Positions 1-7,961 of a stretch of 64,000 bases of DNA are shown piece after piece. Positions within the stretch are counted from its first letter, which is position 1, and each line of letters opens with the position of its first letter. Both the position numbers and the translations under genes were made by a program. The stretch covers positions 124,001 through 188,000 of the forward strand of contig DATGUF010000041.1 of NCBI GenBank assembly GCA_035301485.1. The letters run 5' to 3'. The notes below the pieces were generated by a model, which was not told the origin of the DNA, did not search any database, and saw only the letters and a list, made by a program, of their open reading frames with translations. This DNA is from CALEAR01 sp035301485 (GTDB taxonomy: Bacteria; Pseudomonadota; Gammaproteobacteria; Pseudomonadales; Alcanivoracaceae).

Positions 1-19
1 CACGAATAGGTTGTGCCAT
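1..19 (-). CDS. Start of an unidentified gene leaving the window
   Basis: Only six codons are visible (M-A-Q-P-I-R), so no function can be given. The start is supported by a strong ribosome binding site, GGAGGG, six to seven bases before the ATG. The gene has the same direction as the SPFH protein gene upstream (stop at 94) and could be the last gene of that transcript. The ribosome site and start codon lie in the 3' arm of a 13-pair hairpin (17-59), so its translation may be controlled. With so few codons it could be a chance start. Confidence 0.4.
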
Positions 20-59
20 GTGCCCTCCACATCAATTTAATAAATTTGGAGGACACATG
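17..59 (-). promoter_or_regulatory. Hairpin covering ribosome site and start codon
   Basis: An inverted repeat has arms at 17-29 and 47-59 and a 17-base loop. As DNA the arms differ at one place. Read as leftward RNA that place is a U-G wobble, so all 13 positions pair. The 3' arm holds GGAGGG and the ATG of the gene at 1-19, and the 5' arm carries the matching UCCUCC. Folding would hide both translation signals. No U run follows, so it does not look like a terminator. That it acts as a switch is inference. Confidence 0.5.
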
Positions 60-93
60 ATAACGAACACACCACAAGTGGCAAGGGGACGAT

Positions 94-1014
94 TTAAGAT
101 TTAACCGCTTCTAATGTTTTGGTGATGGCGGCTACTGCTGCGCCCATATCACTTAATTCAGCGGGAAGAATCATAGTGTTATTCGTCTTCGCTAATTTAC
201 CAAACTCTTTCACGTACTGCTCTGCAACACGTAATGAAACAGCTTCTTTGCCGCCATCTTTATTAATAGCGGCTGCTACACGCTCTAGCCCTTGAGCGGT
301 GGCATCAGCGATTAAACGAATTTCTTGTGCACGGCCTTCCGCTTCATTAATTTGACGCAGCTTTTCAGCTTCAGACAAATTAATGGCTTCTTGGCGCGCC
401 CCTTCAGAAACGTTAATTTTTGCCTGGCGCTCACCTTCAGACTCTGCCACTACAGCGCGACGCTCACGCTCCGCACGCATCTGCTTCTCTAGCGCATCTT
501 GAATAGTAGCTGGCAATTGAATATCCGCTATTTCATAGCGCATTACCTTAACGCCCCAAGGCTCAGCCGCCTCATCTAAGGCTTCTACTACTTGTTGGTT
601 AATGGCTGCACGTTCTTCAAAGGTTTTATCAAGCTCGATTTTACCAATAACAGAACGCAATGTGGTTTGTGCAAGGTTTTCTGTCGCCCTACGGTAATCG
701 TGCACACCATAGCTAGCAGCGTGAGGATCTAATACTTGCAAATACAAAATACCATCCACCACTACCTGAATGTTATCTCTGGTAACACACATTTGCTGCG
801 GCACGTCGATTACTTCTTCTTTGAGCGTATGGCGATACGCTACTTTATCTACAAACGGCACTAAAATGTGAAATCCAGCTTCAATTGTTTTAGCGTACTT
901 ACCCAGTCGCTCAACAACATAAGCCGAACGCTGCGGTACAATGCGCGCGGTTTTGGCCACCGCCACCACAACAAATACGACCAACAAAAATGCTAACACT
1001 AATCCTGGGCCCAT
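94..1014 (-). CDS. qmcA: SPFH-domain membrane protein (stomatin/paraslipin, QmcA-like)
   Basis: This 306-residue protein has one N-terminal membrane helix (about residues 3-20), an SPFH/band-7 domain (about 20-190), a charged Ala/Glu-rich helical part (about 180-250) with repeated SEGxRQ/SEAEK units, and a conserved tail. Length and layout match E. coli QmcA (YbbK). Stomatin-like proteins form oligomers at the inner membrane and are linked to microdomain organisation and membrane protein quality control; the exact role is not settled. The start has an AAGGAT ribosome site. It follows an NfeD gene by 25 bases, the usual partner of this family. Confidence 0.88.
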   Translation of the reverse strand: MGPGLVLAFLLVVFVVVAVAKTARIVPQRSAYVVERLGKYAKTIEAGFHILVPFVDKVAYRHTLKEEVIDVPQQMCVTRDNIQVVVDGILYLQVLDPHAASYGVHDYRRATENLAQTTLRSVIGKIELDKTFEERAAINQQVVEALDEAAEPWGVKVMRYEIADIQLPATIQDALEKQMRAERERRAVVAESEGERQAKINVSEGARQEAINLSEAEKLRQINEAEGRAQEIRLIADATAQGLERVAAAINKDGGKEAVSLRVAEQYVKEFGKLAKTNNTMILPAELSDMGAAVAAITKTLEAVKS

Positions 1015-1039
1015 ATTCTATCCTTATAATTATCTATGT

Positions 1040-1498
1040 TTACAATGGCTTACTAGAGACTGTCAAAGTAATACTTGAATGCCCTACTATCCATGCTTCG
1101 CTATTAGCTTTTAAGGGCTCATCAGCTACTGCTTCCCATCGAGCCCCTCGAAAAAATACTACACCATTACCATTCTTAAAATCAGTAAGCACTTTCACGC
1201 GTTTACCAATCATGTCGCTATCGCCACTATAGCTAGCACCTGATACATCGCCTTTTAGTAATGCTTGAAAGCGGCGGCGTGCAATAACCAACGATACAAG
1301 GCTAGCTGTGGCAAACCAAACTAATTGCCATGCCCAGCTATCAACAAGGCCCAACCACGTTAGTGCGCCTACTACCAAGGCACCAAATCCAAAAAAAACA
1401 ACAACAAAAACACCGGGCGTTAACACTTCTGAGATCATTAGAAGCATGCCAAGTACTAACCAAAAAGTGTGATTTGTTAACAAGCTTACATCAATCAT
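1040..1498 (-). CDS. NfeD-family membrane protein
   Basis: The 152-residue protein has two to three hydrophobic segments in the first 75 residues, including a Gly/Val-rich stretch around 25-50. A soluble beta-rich C-terminal domain follows, with GxxGxxV-type spacing typical of the NfeD OB-fold. It is the short NfeD type (YbbJ-like), without the protease domain of long NfeD proteins. NfeD and stomatin-like genes are neighbours in many bacteria and are thought to work as a pair at the inner membrane. The SPFH gene follows in the same direction, so the two are probably one operon. No strong ribosome site is visible before the ATG. Confidence 0.82.
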   Translation of the reverse strand: MIDVSLLTNHTFWLVLGMLLMISEVLTPGVFVVVFFGFGALVVGALTWLGLVDSWAWQLVWFATASLVSLVIARRRFQALLKGDVSGASYSGDSDMIGKRVKVLTDFKNGNGVVFFRGARWEAVADEPLKANSEAWIVGHSSITLTVSSKPL

Positions 1499-1573
1499 CC
1501 ATTATCACCGTAGCAGTTACATTAAATTCAATACCAACACTTCGGTTAAAAGATACCGGTGTATGTTGACGCC

Positions 1574-2440
1574 TTAACGTTTTTTCCTGCGCACGCGAAC
1601 TTGAGGCCTGCGCGCCGTTCTAGGTGGACGTTGCTGCCTACCTCCTGGCCTTTGTGCCCGTAACCTTGCACGCCCATATAGGCCTGTGTACTGCTTTGAT
1701 TTCAATTGAACGCTATTGGCAATTTCTTCTACTTCGCTAGCATCCAATTCAGCCCAACGTCCTAAACGCAGTTGTGGTGGCAACTTCAAATCACCAAAGC
1801 GAATACGAATAAGGCGTGATACCTCTAACCCTTGTGAACCAAATAAACGCCGCACTTCTCGGTATTTACCACCTAACAAAGTAACTTTGTACCATTGGTT
1901 TAAAGATTCTTCGCCGCCGCCTGCTTCTTCTAACGTAGCAAACTTAGAGATGCCATCTTCTAGCTCCACCCCTGTTAACAACGCTTGCTGCTGCTCTGGT
2001 GTTAAGCGCCCGCGCACCCTTACTGCATATTCGCGCACAAACTCATTAGAGGGATGCATCAAGCGATGTGCCAATTCACCGTCTGTAGTAAACAACAGCA
2101 ACCCAGAAGTGTTGATATCTAAGCGGCCCACTAGTACCCAACGCAAGTTGCGCAAACGCGGGAGGTTTTCAAACACGGTGGGCCGCCCTTGTGGGTCATT
2201 ACGTGAACACACCTCGCCTGCTGGCTTGTGATACATAATGATACGGCGAGCAATTTCTTCTTCTTTGGGTGTGTCCACTATTTTTCCATCCACTCTCACA
2301 ACATCTTTGCTGGTTACTCGGTCGCCTAATTTTGCAATCGAGCCATTCACAGAGACCCTGCCTGCACTAATCCAGGTTTCTAATTCTCGGCGTGAGCCCA
2401 TTCCCGTTCTAGCAAGGACTTTCTGTAATTTTTCACTCAT
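1574..2440 (-). CDS. rluB: 23S rRNA pseudouridine synthase RluB
   Basis: This 288-residue protein begins with an S4 RNA-binding domain (about residues 3-60). A RsuA/RluB-family catalytic domain follows, with the GRLDINTSGLLLFTTDG motif near 102-118; its Asp is the catalytic residue. The tail is very basic and rich in Arg and Pro (about 255-288), as in RluB proteins. RluB makes pseudouridine 2605 (E. coli numbering) in 23S rRNA. The gene starts two bases after the scpB stop, with a GGAG inside scpB as a likely ribosome site. It is probably the last gene of the rnm-yciO-trpS-scpA-scpB run. Confidence 0.92.
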   Translation of the reverse strand: MSEKLQKVLARTGMGSRRELETWISAGRVSVNGSIAKLGDRVTSKDVVRVDGKIVDTPKEEEIARRIIMYHKPAGEVCSRNDPQGRPTVFENLPRLRNLRWVLVGRLDINTSGLLLFTTDGELAHRLMHPSNEFVREYAVRVRGRLTPEQQQALLTGVELEDGISKFATLEEAGGGEESLNQWYKVTLLGGKYREVRRLFGSQGLEVSRLIRIRFGDLKLPPQLRLGRWAELDASEVEEIANSVQLKSKQYTGLYGRARLRAQRPGGRQQRPPRTARRPQVRVRRKKR

Positions 2441-2442
2441 AG

Positions 2443-3216
2443 TTACACTGACTCCGGCAGTGAAGTGTTTGTGTTTTCTTCATCATCAGCCTTAGCGTTG
2501 GCTTCTTTCATACGTTGCTCAAAATTATCTAGAACAGAATCAACGTCCGCCATGTCTATGTCGGCTAATGTTTCAATATCGTCTTCTATGATATCTGGAA
2601 ATGCTTGCGACTGCTCTTGAAACTCTTCATTCTCAGCCACTTGTTTCTCATTCGTTGCCTTAACATCAGCTTCCTCTAACAGCATAGACTGTAGTTCAGC
2701 CAATGTGGGCAGCTCATCTAAGCTACGCAAATTAAAATAGGCTAGAAATTCGTTAGTGGTAGCGTATAAAGCAGGCCTTCCTGGTACTTCTTTGTGGCCC
2801 ACTACGCGAATCCATTCTCGCTCCATAAGGGTGCGTACAATTTGGCTACTTACCGCCACACCACGCACTTCTTCGATTTCACCTCGCGTTATGGGCTGTC
2901 GGTAAGCCATCAATGCTAAGGTTTCTAATACAGCGCGGCTTAAACGAGGCGGTTTTTCTTCCCATAAACGCTGCACCCAGGGCGACAAAGAAGCTTGAGT
3001 TTGAAACCGATAACCTGTAGCCAATTCATGCAAATTAACCCCTCGATCTTGATAGAGGTTTTGCAAATGCTGCAAAGCTTGTTTTATTTCAGCCTTGCCA
3101 GGGCGAATCTCCTCATCGAACAAATTTTGCATCTGCTCGATGGTCAACGCTTTATCAGCAGCAAATAAGGCTGCTTCAAGTATATTTACTAACTGGCCGT
3201 GAACTGTTTCACTCAC
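2443..3216 (-). CDS. scpB: Segregation and condensation protein B (ScpB)
   Basis: ScpB is the winged-helix kleisin-associated subunit of the SMC-ScpAB condensin, which compacts and segregates chromosomes. The first 175 or so residues form the two winged helices, with family stretches such as ETLALMAYRQPITRGEIEEV and GRPALYATT. The remaining 80 residues are acidic and probably disordered, an extension common in gammaproteobacterial ScpB. The start lies four bases after the scpA stop and rluB follows by two bases, so all three should be co-translated. The matching SMC gene is not in the window. Confidence 0.93.
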   Translation of the reverse strand: MSETVHGQLVNILEAALFAADKALTIEQMQNLFDEEIRPGKAEIKQALQHLQNLYQDRGVNLHELATGYRFQTQASLSPWVQRLWEEKPPRLSRAVLETLALMAYRQPITRGEIEEVRGVAVSSQIVRTLMEREWIRVVGHKEVPGRPALYATTNEFLAYFNLRSLDELPTLAELQSMLLEEADVKATNEKQVAENEEFQEQSQAFPDIIEDDIETLADIDMADVDSVLDNFEQRMKEANAKADDEENTNTSLPESV

Positions 3217-3220
3217 TTAA

Positions 3221-4060
3221 TCAAGCCTCATGCAACTCGTCTTGGAGAACTTTACTCCGTATATGTAAGGGGCCGGCAAACTCACTTTGCACTATTTCAA
3301 TCAGTTGTGTTTTCACCAATTCCATAATGGCCAAGAAAGTAACCACCACGCCAGAGCGCCCTTCTTCAATAGAGAAGAGGCTATGAAAAGAAACGAAACC
3401 TTGCCCTTTTATTTGCTCAAGCACACGGCTCATTCTTTCCCGTGTTGATAAAGGTTCACGAGTAATGTGGTGGCTTTCAAACATGTCTGCACGGTGCAGA
3501 AGCCCCCGAAATGCATCCAACAGTTCTTCCAACGTGGTTTCAGCTAACAAAGCTGGGGCAGCTGTCTTCACCATATGTGCACGCGCAATATGAGTGTCTC
3601 GTTCATTGCGCGGTAAAGCATCTATATCTTCCGCTGCTTTTTTAAATCTTTCATATTCTTGTAATCGACGAAGTAATTCTGCGCGAGGGTCAACATCCTC
3701 ATCTTCATCCTCTGCAGCTGGGCGCGGCAACAAGGTGCGAGATTTAATTTCACCAAGCCACGCCGCCATTACCAAATATTCAGCTGCCAACTCAAAATTG
3801 GCCGACTTCATTAATTCGACGTACTCCATGTATTGCTCGGTAATATCAGCAATGGAGATAGATAGAATATCAAGATTTTGCCGGCGAATAAGATATAAAA
3901 GCAAATCTAGAGGCCCTTCAAAGGCCTCTAGAATCACTTCTAGCGCATCAGGTGGGATATATAGATCATCTGGAAGCTCTGAAATAACTTCACCGTACAG
4001 CAAACCGAATTGGTACGGCTCAAGGTTTTCATTGCCCTCTTCCACTGCTGCATTGGTCAT
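3221..4060 (-). CDS. scpA: Segregation and condensation protein A (ScpA, kleisin)
   Basis: The kleisin bridge of the SMC-ScpAB complex, 279 residues. The N-terminal kleisin signature is clear near residues 42-75: FEGPLDLLLYLIRRQNLDIL, followed by an Ile/Asp-rich stretch and a helix ending AEYLVMAAWLGEIKSR. The C-terminal winged helix is visible as VVTFLAIMELVKTQLIEIVQ. An N-terminal extension of about 40 acidic residues precedes the core. It sits directly before scpB and 23 bases after trpS. Confidence 0.94.
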   Translation of the reverse strand: MTNAAVEEGNENLEPYQFGLLYGEVISELPDDLYIPPDALEVILEAFEGPLDLLLYLIRRQNLDILSISIADITEQYMEYVELMKSANFELAAEYLVMAAWLGEIKSRTLLPRPAAEDEDEDVDPRAELLRRLQEYERFKKAAEDIDALPRNERDTHIARAHMVKTAAPALLAETTLEELLDAFRGLLHRADMFESHHITREPLSTRERMSRVLEQIKGQGFVSFHSLFSIEEGRSGVVVTFLAIMELVKTQLIEIVQSEFAGPLHIRSKVLQDELHEA

Positions 4061-4083
4061 TATTTCAACACTATGATGATAAA

Positions 4084-5298
4084 TTAACGATAGGAGAGCC
4101 CCATTGCTGAGCGCACTTCTTTCAATGTCGCACGAGCTCGTTCACGCGCCACTTCGTTACCTTCTGCCACGATGCTGCGCACCATATCTGGGTTGCGCTC
4201 TAATTCATTAGCACGCTCACGGATCGGCGCCAGTTCTTCCTGCACAGATTCAATCAATGGCATCTTGCAATCTAAGCAACCAATGCTACCTGCAGAACAT
4301 CCCTCATGTACCCACTCTTTGGTGTCGTCACTAGAGTAGATCTTGTGCAACTCCCACACTGGGCACTTTTCAGGAGTGCCTGGATCAGTACGGCGCACAC
4401 GGGCTGGATCAGTGGGCATGCTACGGATTTTCTTCTCCACCTCAGCCGGCTCTTCGCGAATACTAATATAGTTTTTATATGATTTAGACATTTTGCGGCC
4501 ATCAAGCCCAGGCATACGTGATGCAGGGGTTAATAGAGCTTGTGGCTCGGGTAGAATAACTTTTCCACCCCCTTCTAAATCACCTAATAATCGTTCGCGG
4601 TCTCCGAGGGTAATGTTTTGTTGATCCATCACCAAAGCTTTAGCTGTATCTAAAGCCTCTTGCTCACCGTGCTCTTGGTACTTACGGCGCAAATCGCGAT
4701 AAACACGGCTCGCCTTTTTGCCCATTTTTTTGATGGCAGCTTCTACAGCTTCTTCAAAACCTGGCTCACGGCCGTATAAATGGTTGAAACGGCGTGCTAC
4801 TTCACGTGTAATTTCCACATGAGCTACTTGATCGGCGCCCACTGGCACTAATCCAGCGCGATAAATTAAGATATCAGCGGCCTGCAAGAGTGGGTAACCT
4901 AAAAAACCATAAGTGGCCAAATCTTTCTCTTTCAAGTTTGCCTGTTGGTCTTTGTAGGTAGGCACACGTTCTAACCAACCAAGTGGCGTCATCATAGAAA
5001 GCAGTAGATGTAACTCAGCGTGCTCAGGCACTTGTGACTGCACAAAAATAGTAGCCGCTGAAGGGTTTATTCCTGCTGCCAACCAATCTACCACCATGTC
5101 CCAAACATTATTTTCAATGCTTTCTGGGTTTTCATATTCTGTGGTCAGTGCATGCCAATCGGCTACAAAAAACTGACACTCATATTCATGTTGCAAACGC
5201 ACCCAGTTCTGTAATACGCCATGGTAGTGGCCAAGGTGCAAACGTCCCGTTGGACGCATTCCAGATACAACGCGTTGAGATGATGCGGTAGAGCTCAA
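4084..5298 (-). CDS. trpS: Tryptophanyl-tRNA synthetase with a four-cysteine motif
   Basis: A class I synthetase that charges tRNA-Trp. The HIGH-type signature is HLGH at residues 21-24 and the KMSKS loop is exact at 269-273. At 404 residues it is longer than the usual 330. The extra parts are a basic insert at about 172-215 and a C-terminal segment with cysteines at 312, 334, 341 and 344 (C-x21-C-x6-C-x2-C). This is nearly the spacing I recall for the [4Fe-4S] site of Thermotoga maritima TrpRS (C-x22-C-x6-C-x2-C). A 15-base palindrome lies upstream (5349-5363). Confidence 0.95.
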   Translation of the reverse strand: MSSTASSQRVVSGMRPTGRLHLGHYHGVLQNWVRLQHEYECQFFVADWHALTTEYENPESIENNVWDMVVDWLAAGINPSAATIFVQSQVPEHAELHLLLSMMTPLGWLERVPTYKDQQANLKEKDLATYGFLGYPLLQAADILIYRAGLVPVGADQVAHVEITREVARRFNHLYGREPGFEEAVEAAIKKMGKKASRVYRDLRRKYQEHGEQEALDTAKALVMDQQNITLGDRERLLGDLEGGGKVILPEPQALLTPASRMPGLDGRKMSKSYKNYISIREEPAEVEKKIRSMPTDPARVRRTDPGTPEKCPVWELHKIYSSDDTKEWVHEGCSAGSIGCLDCKMPLIESVQEELAPIRERANELERNPDMVRSIVAEGNEVARERARATLKEVRSAMGLSYR

Positions 5299-5348
5299 AG
5301 CAGACTCCAGTGATTGTTAAAAAAAGAAAGGTTAAGTATAGCGAATAA

Positions 5349-5363
5349 GGTGTAAATTACACC
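5349..5363. promoter_or_regulatory. 15-base palindrome upstream of trpS
   Basis: GGTGTAAATTACACC is a perfect palindrome with 7-base arms and one central base. It lies in the 82-base gap between the yciO stop and the trpS start. It could be an operator or a small hairpin in the trpS leader. No known regulator is assigned, and it has no U tract, so it is not a terminator. Confidence 0.3.
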
Positions 5364-5380
5364 CTTAGTGCCTCTTGTGT

Positions 5381-6004
5381 TTAATAGATATCATCGAGTG
5401 GCCCTGCGCCTTCACGAACAACTATAGGCCCTTCGCCTTCAGCTAAAGAAATAACGGTGGTTTCATCTAAGCCACCAAAGCCGCCATCAATGATTAAATC
5501 CACTTGCCCATCAAGAAACGTTTTGATGTCTACGGGATCCGACAAGGGGTATTCATCATTTGGCAGCAAAAGCGTGGATGTCATGATAGGTTCGCCATGC
5601 TCTGCTAATAAGCGTTGGCAGATTTCATTGTCGGGCACACGTATACCGATAGTGCGTTTTTTGGGGTGCATTAAACGCCGTGGCACCTCAGATGTGCCGC
5701 GCAGAATCCAAGTGTAAGCACCCGGTGTTTTAGCTTTCAGTAACCGATAATCAGTATTCGCCACTTTAGCGTAGGTGGAAAGTACCGATAAATCCTCACA
5801 AAGAAGCGTAAATTCGTGCTTTTTATCTAACTGTCTCAGGCGAATTAATCGATCTAATGCCGCTTTTTCACCCACACCACAACCAATAGCGTAGGTGGTG
5901 TCAGTGGGATAAACCACTAAACCGCCAGCACGTATAACATCCACCGCTTCACGAATTAAGCGTTCTTGTGGTGTTACGGGATGAATATGTAACACTTTAG
6001 TCAA
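5381..6004 (-). CDS. yciO: YciO-type Sua5/YrdC-domain protein
   Basis: The 207-residue protein has the YrdC/Sua5 fold throughout, with VYPTDTTYAIGCGVGEKAAL near residues 32-51 and the RVPD and TSTLL motifs. Family members bind ATP, threonine and bicarbonate or RNA. TsaC/Sua5 make threonylcarbamoyl-AMP for tRNA t6A, but YciO proteins are separate and their role is less clear. The start is TTG with an AAGGAG ribosome site seven bases upstream; no ATG fits better. It follows rnm by 19 bases, as in Pseudomonas and enterobacteria. Confidence 0.88.
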   Translation of the reverse strand: MTKVLHIHPVTPQERLIREAVDVIRAGGLVVYPTDTTYAIGCGVGEKAALDRLIRLRQLDKKHEFTLLCEDLSVLSTYAKVANTDYRLLKAKTPGAYTWILRGTSEVPRRLMHPKKRTIGIRVPDNEICQRLLAEHGEPIMTSTLLLPNDEYPLSDPVDIKTFLDGQVDLIIDGGFGGLDETTVISLAEGEGPIVVREGAGPLDDIY

Positions 6005-6023
6005 AATAGACTCCTTGTTTAAC

Positions 6024-6866
6024 TCAAGAACATAACAGCGATCTTATAAAAGGGGTGCCTTCACGTAAGGCTGGTAACTGCCCTAGCGTTAGCCATGTTT
6101 GCTTTGGATGGTGAAAATCCGTACCACCTGAGGCATACAAAGGAAACTCTTTCAGGCAATCGTACATGAGCTGTTCTTGTTGTACAGATAAGCGCGGCAA
6201 AGCCACCTCAAGCCCTTTGCCACCCATAGTGCAAAACTCAGCCAAAAGACGGCGCAGTTTCATTTTTGTTAATCGATACTGCAGAGGGTGCGCCAACACG
6301 GCCACTCCACCCGCTTCTTTAATAATCGTGGTGGCATCTGCCAAGCTCACCCAAGGTGTTTTAACAAATGCGGAACGGCCCTGCCTCAAAAAACGATTGA
6401 AGGCGTGCTCATGGTCGCGCACTGCTTGAATAGACACTAGCCACTGTGCAAAAAAAGGACGCCCTGGTGCCCCAGTCCCAGCTAACTCACATGCTTGCTC
6501 ATAGGCATTATTAGTACCACAGGCTTTATCAAGGCGCTGCCCCATTATTTGGGCGCGCTTTTTACGGGCGGCTTGTTGTTCTTCAATCAAATGTGCAAAA
6601 CGCTCATGTTCAACATCCATACCAAGGCCAACCAGATGATATTCACTGTTTGCCCAATTTACCGATAACTCCACACCTGTAATAAATTCAATATCTGCTT
6701 TTGCAGCTGCTGCTTGCCCTTCAGCTAATCCAGCTACTGTGTCGTGATCTGTTATCGCAAAACTATCAACACCGGCTTCTGCTGCCATATTGATTAATTC
6801 TGTGGGTGTTAATGCACCATCTGAAGCCGTGGTATGACTGTGATAATCATATAGAAATTTGCTCAT
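6024..6866 (-). CDS. rnm: PHP-domain phosphoesterase / 5'-3' exoribonuclease (RNase AM, YciV)
   Basis: A 280-residue PHP metal-dependent phosphoesterase. The first metal motif is HSHTTASDG at residues 9-17 and the second is ITDHDTVAG near 38-46. A late GGTDFHHP motif completes the metal site. E. coli RNase AM (YciV/TrpH) trims the 5' ends of rRNAs and degrades short RNAs, releasing nucleotides, and this protein matches it in length and neighbours. It is first in a long leftward run ending at rluB and has an AAGGAA ribosome site. It diverges from yciB. Confidence 0.87.
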   Translation of the reverse strand: MSKFLYDYHSHTTASDGALTPTELINMAAEAGVDSFAITDHDTVAGLAEGQAAAAKADIEFITGVELSVNWANSEYHLVGLGMDVEHERFAHLIEEQQAARKKRAQIMGQRLDKACGTNNAYEQACELAGTGAPGRPFFAQWLVSIQAVRDHEHAFNRFLRQGRSAFVKTPWVSLADATTIIKEAGGVAVLAHPLQYRLTKMKLRRLLAEFCTMGGKGLEVALPRLSVQQEQLMYDCLKEFPLYASGGTDFHHPKQTWLTLGQLPALREGTPFIRSLLCS

Positions 6867-7006
6867 AAAGATTCCTTGTTATTGCCCATAGAGTACTCTT
6901 TACGGCTTAGTCACGCCAACCTTTGCCCGCAACGAAAGCAGGTTCTAGCTTGCACACTGGCAAGGAATGGTATTTAGTACGGGCTTTTAAATGAATGAGT
7001 TATGGA

Positions 7007-7615
7007 ATGATTAAGCGATTACTAGACTACCTACCGGCGGTGGTGTTCATTATTCTCTACTTTGGCAGTGGCAAAGATATCTATTTAGCCACCTGGGGCA
7101 TTTTGCTCGCTAGCCTGTTTCAAATTACCACCAGTTTTTTACTATGGCGCAAAGTCGACAACCTCCATCTTGTTGTTTTTGCTATTACACTTGTTTTTGG
7201 TGGCCTTACGCTGGCACTGCAAAATGAAAAATTCATTATGTGGCGGCCCACTATCATTTATGGGGTGTTAGCAGGCGCATTATTGGTCGGTGAATTTTTT
7301 AGGCGATCATTTTTACAAAGAATGATTGAAGCTATAAGCTTAAAAAGTTTAGGCTATGTACCGCCTTACACGCGTAGAGACTGGCGTCTTTTCAGTTTAC
7401 TGTTTAGCGGCTATTTTATTTTCCTTGCTGTGCTCAACATTGTTGTTGCTTACAGCTTTTCAGAAGCAACTTGGGTTAACGTAAAGTTTTTTGGTTTCAC
7501 CGCGCTTAATCTGGTGTTCTACCCTGTGTTGATAACTGTTGCTTACCGCCGCCTACCCACCGAGGCAAGAGCCGAGCTCATCGAGAAACTTAATGAGAGC
7601 TCGAATAACAAATAA
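7007..7615 (+). CDS. yciB: Septation protein A family membrane protein YciB
   Basis: An integral inner membrane protein with about five hydrophobic helices and the family stretch VFGGLTLALQNEKFIMW near residues 63-79. WVNVKFFGFTALNLVFYPV near the end is also typical. YciB (IspZ, septation protein A) is tied to envelope integrity and cell elongation/division in E. coli and Shigella. I chose the ATG at 7007 because homologues start M-K-x-[FL]-x-D-x-L-P and GAG lies seven bases upstream; an in-frame ATG at 6995 would add four residues. yciI follows by 18 bases. Confidence 0.92.
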   Translation: MIKRLLDYLPAVVFIILYFGSGKDIYLATWGILLASLFQITTSFLLWRKVDNLHLVVFAITLVFGGLTLALQNEKFIMWRPTIIYGVLAGALLVGEFFRRSFLQRMIEAISLKSLGYVPPYTRRDWRLFSLLFSGYFIFLAVLNIVVAYSFSEATWVNVKFFGFTALNLVFYPVLITVAYRRLPTEARAELIEKLNESSNNK

Positions 7616-7633
7616 CCGCACTAAGGAACCTGC

Positions 7634-7933
7634 ATGTATTACGCCATCATCGCCACTGATGCCCCAAACACACTAGCAGAGCGCATGGCTGCACGGCCAG
7701 CTCATTTGCAACGCTTGCAAGCATTACAGCAACAAGGGCGGCTTTTTGTTGCTGGCCCCCACCCCGCTTTAGACACAGCAGAGCCCGGGGAAGCTGGGTT
7801 TACGGGCTCCCTCGTTATTGCCGAATTTCCGAGCTTAGAGGAAGCAAAAAAGTGGGCTGCAGAAGACCCCTACATAGAGGCAGGCGTCTACAGCGATGTT
7901 ACTGTTAAGCCTTACATCCTCGCTCTGTCCTGA
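7634..7933 (+). CDS. yciI: YciI-like protein
   Basis: A 99-residue dimeric alpha-beta barrel protein. It aligns almost end to end with E. coli YciI, including RPAHLxRLQ, AGPxPAxD, AGFTGSxVIAEFxSLEEA and the DPYxxAGVY segment. The family's His-Asp pair (H24 within RPAH, and the Asp of ADPY/EDPY) suggests a catalytic site, but the substrate is unknown. It has an AAGGA ribosome site and lies between yciB and an SH3 membrane protein in one rightward run. Confidence 0.9.
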   Translation: MYYAIIATDAPNTLAERMAARPAHLQRLQALQQQGRLFVAGPHPALDTAEPGEAGFTGSLVIAEFPSLEEAKKWAAEDPYIEAGVYSDVTVKPYILALS

Positions 7934-7961
7934 TAGCTTTATGTGTAAAAAAGGAAACGCC

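Noticed and set aside
57..104. A 15-codon plus-strand frame with GGAGG before its ATG
   Set aside because: The ribosome-like site is the mirror arm of the hairpin at 17-59, and the frame overlaps the end of the SPFH gene. A leader peptide is possible but unsupported.
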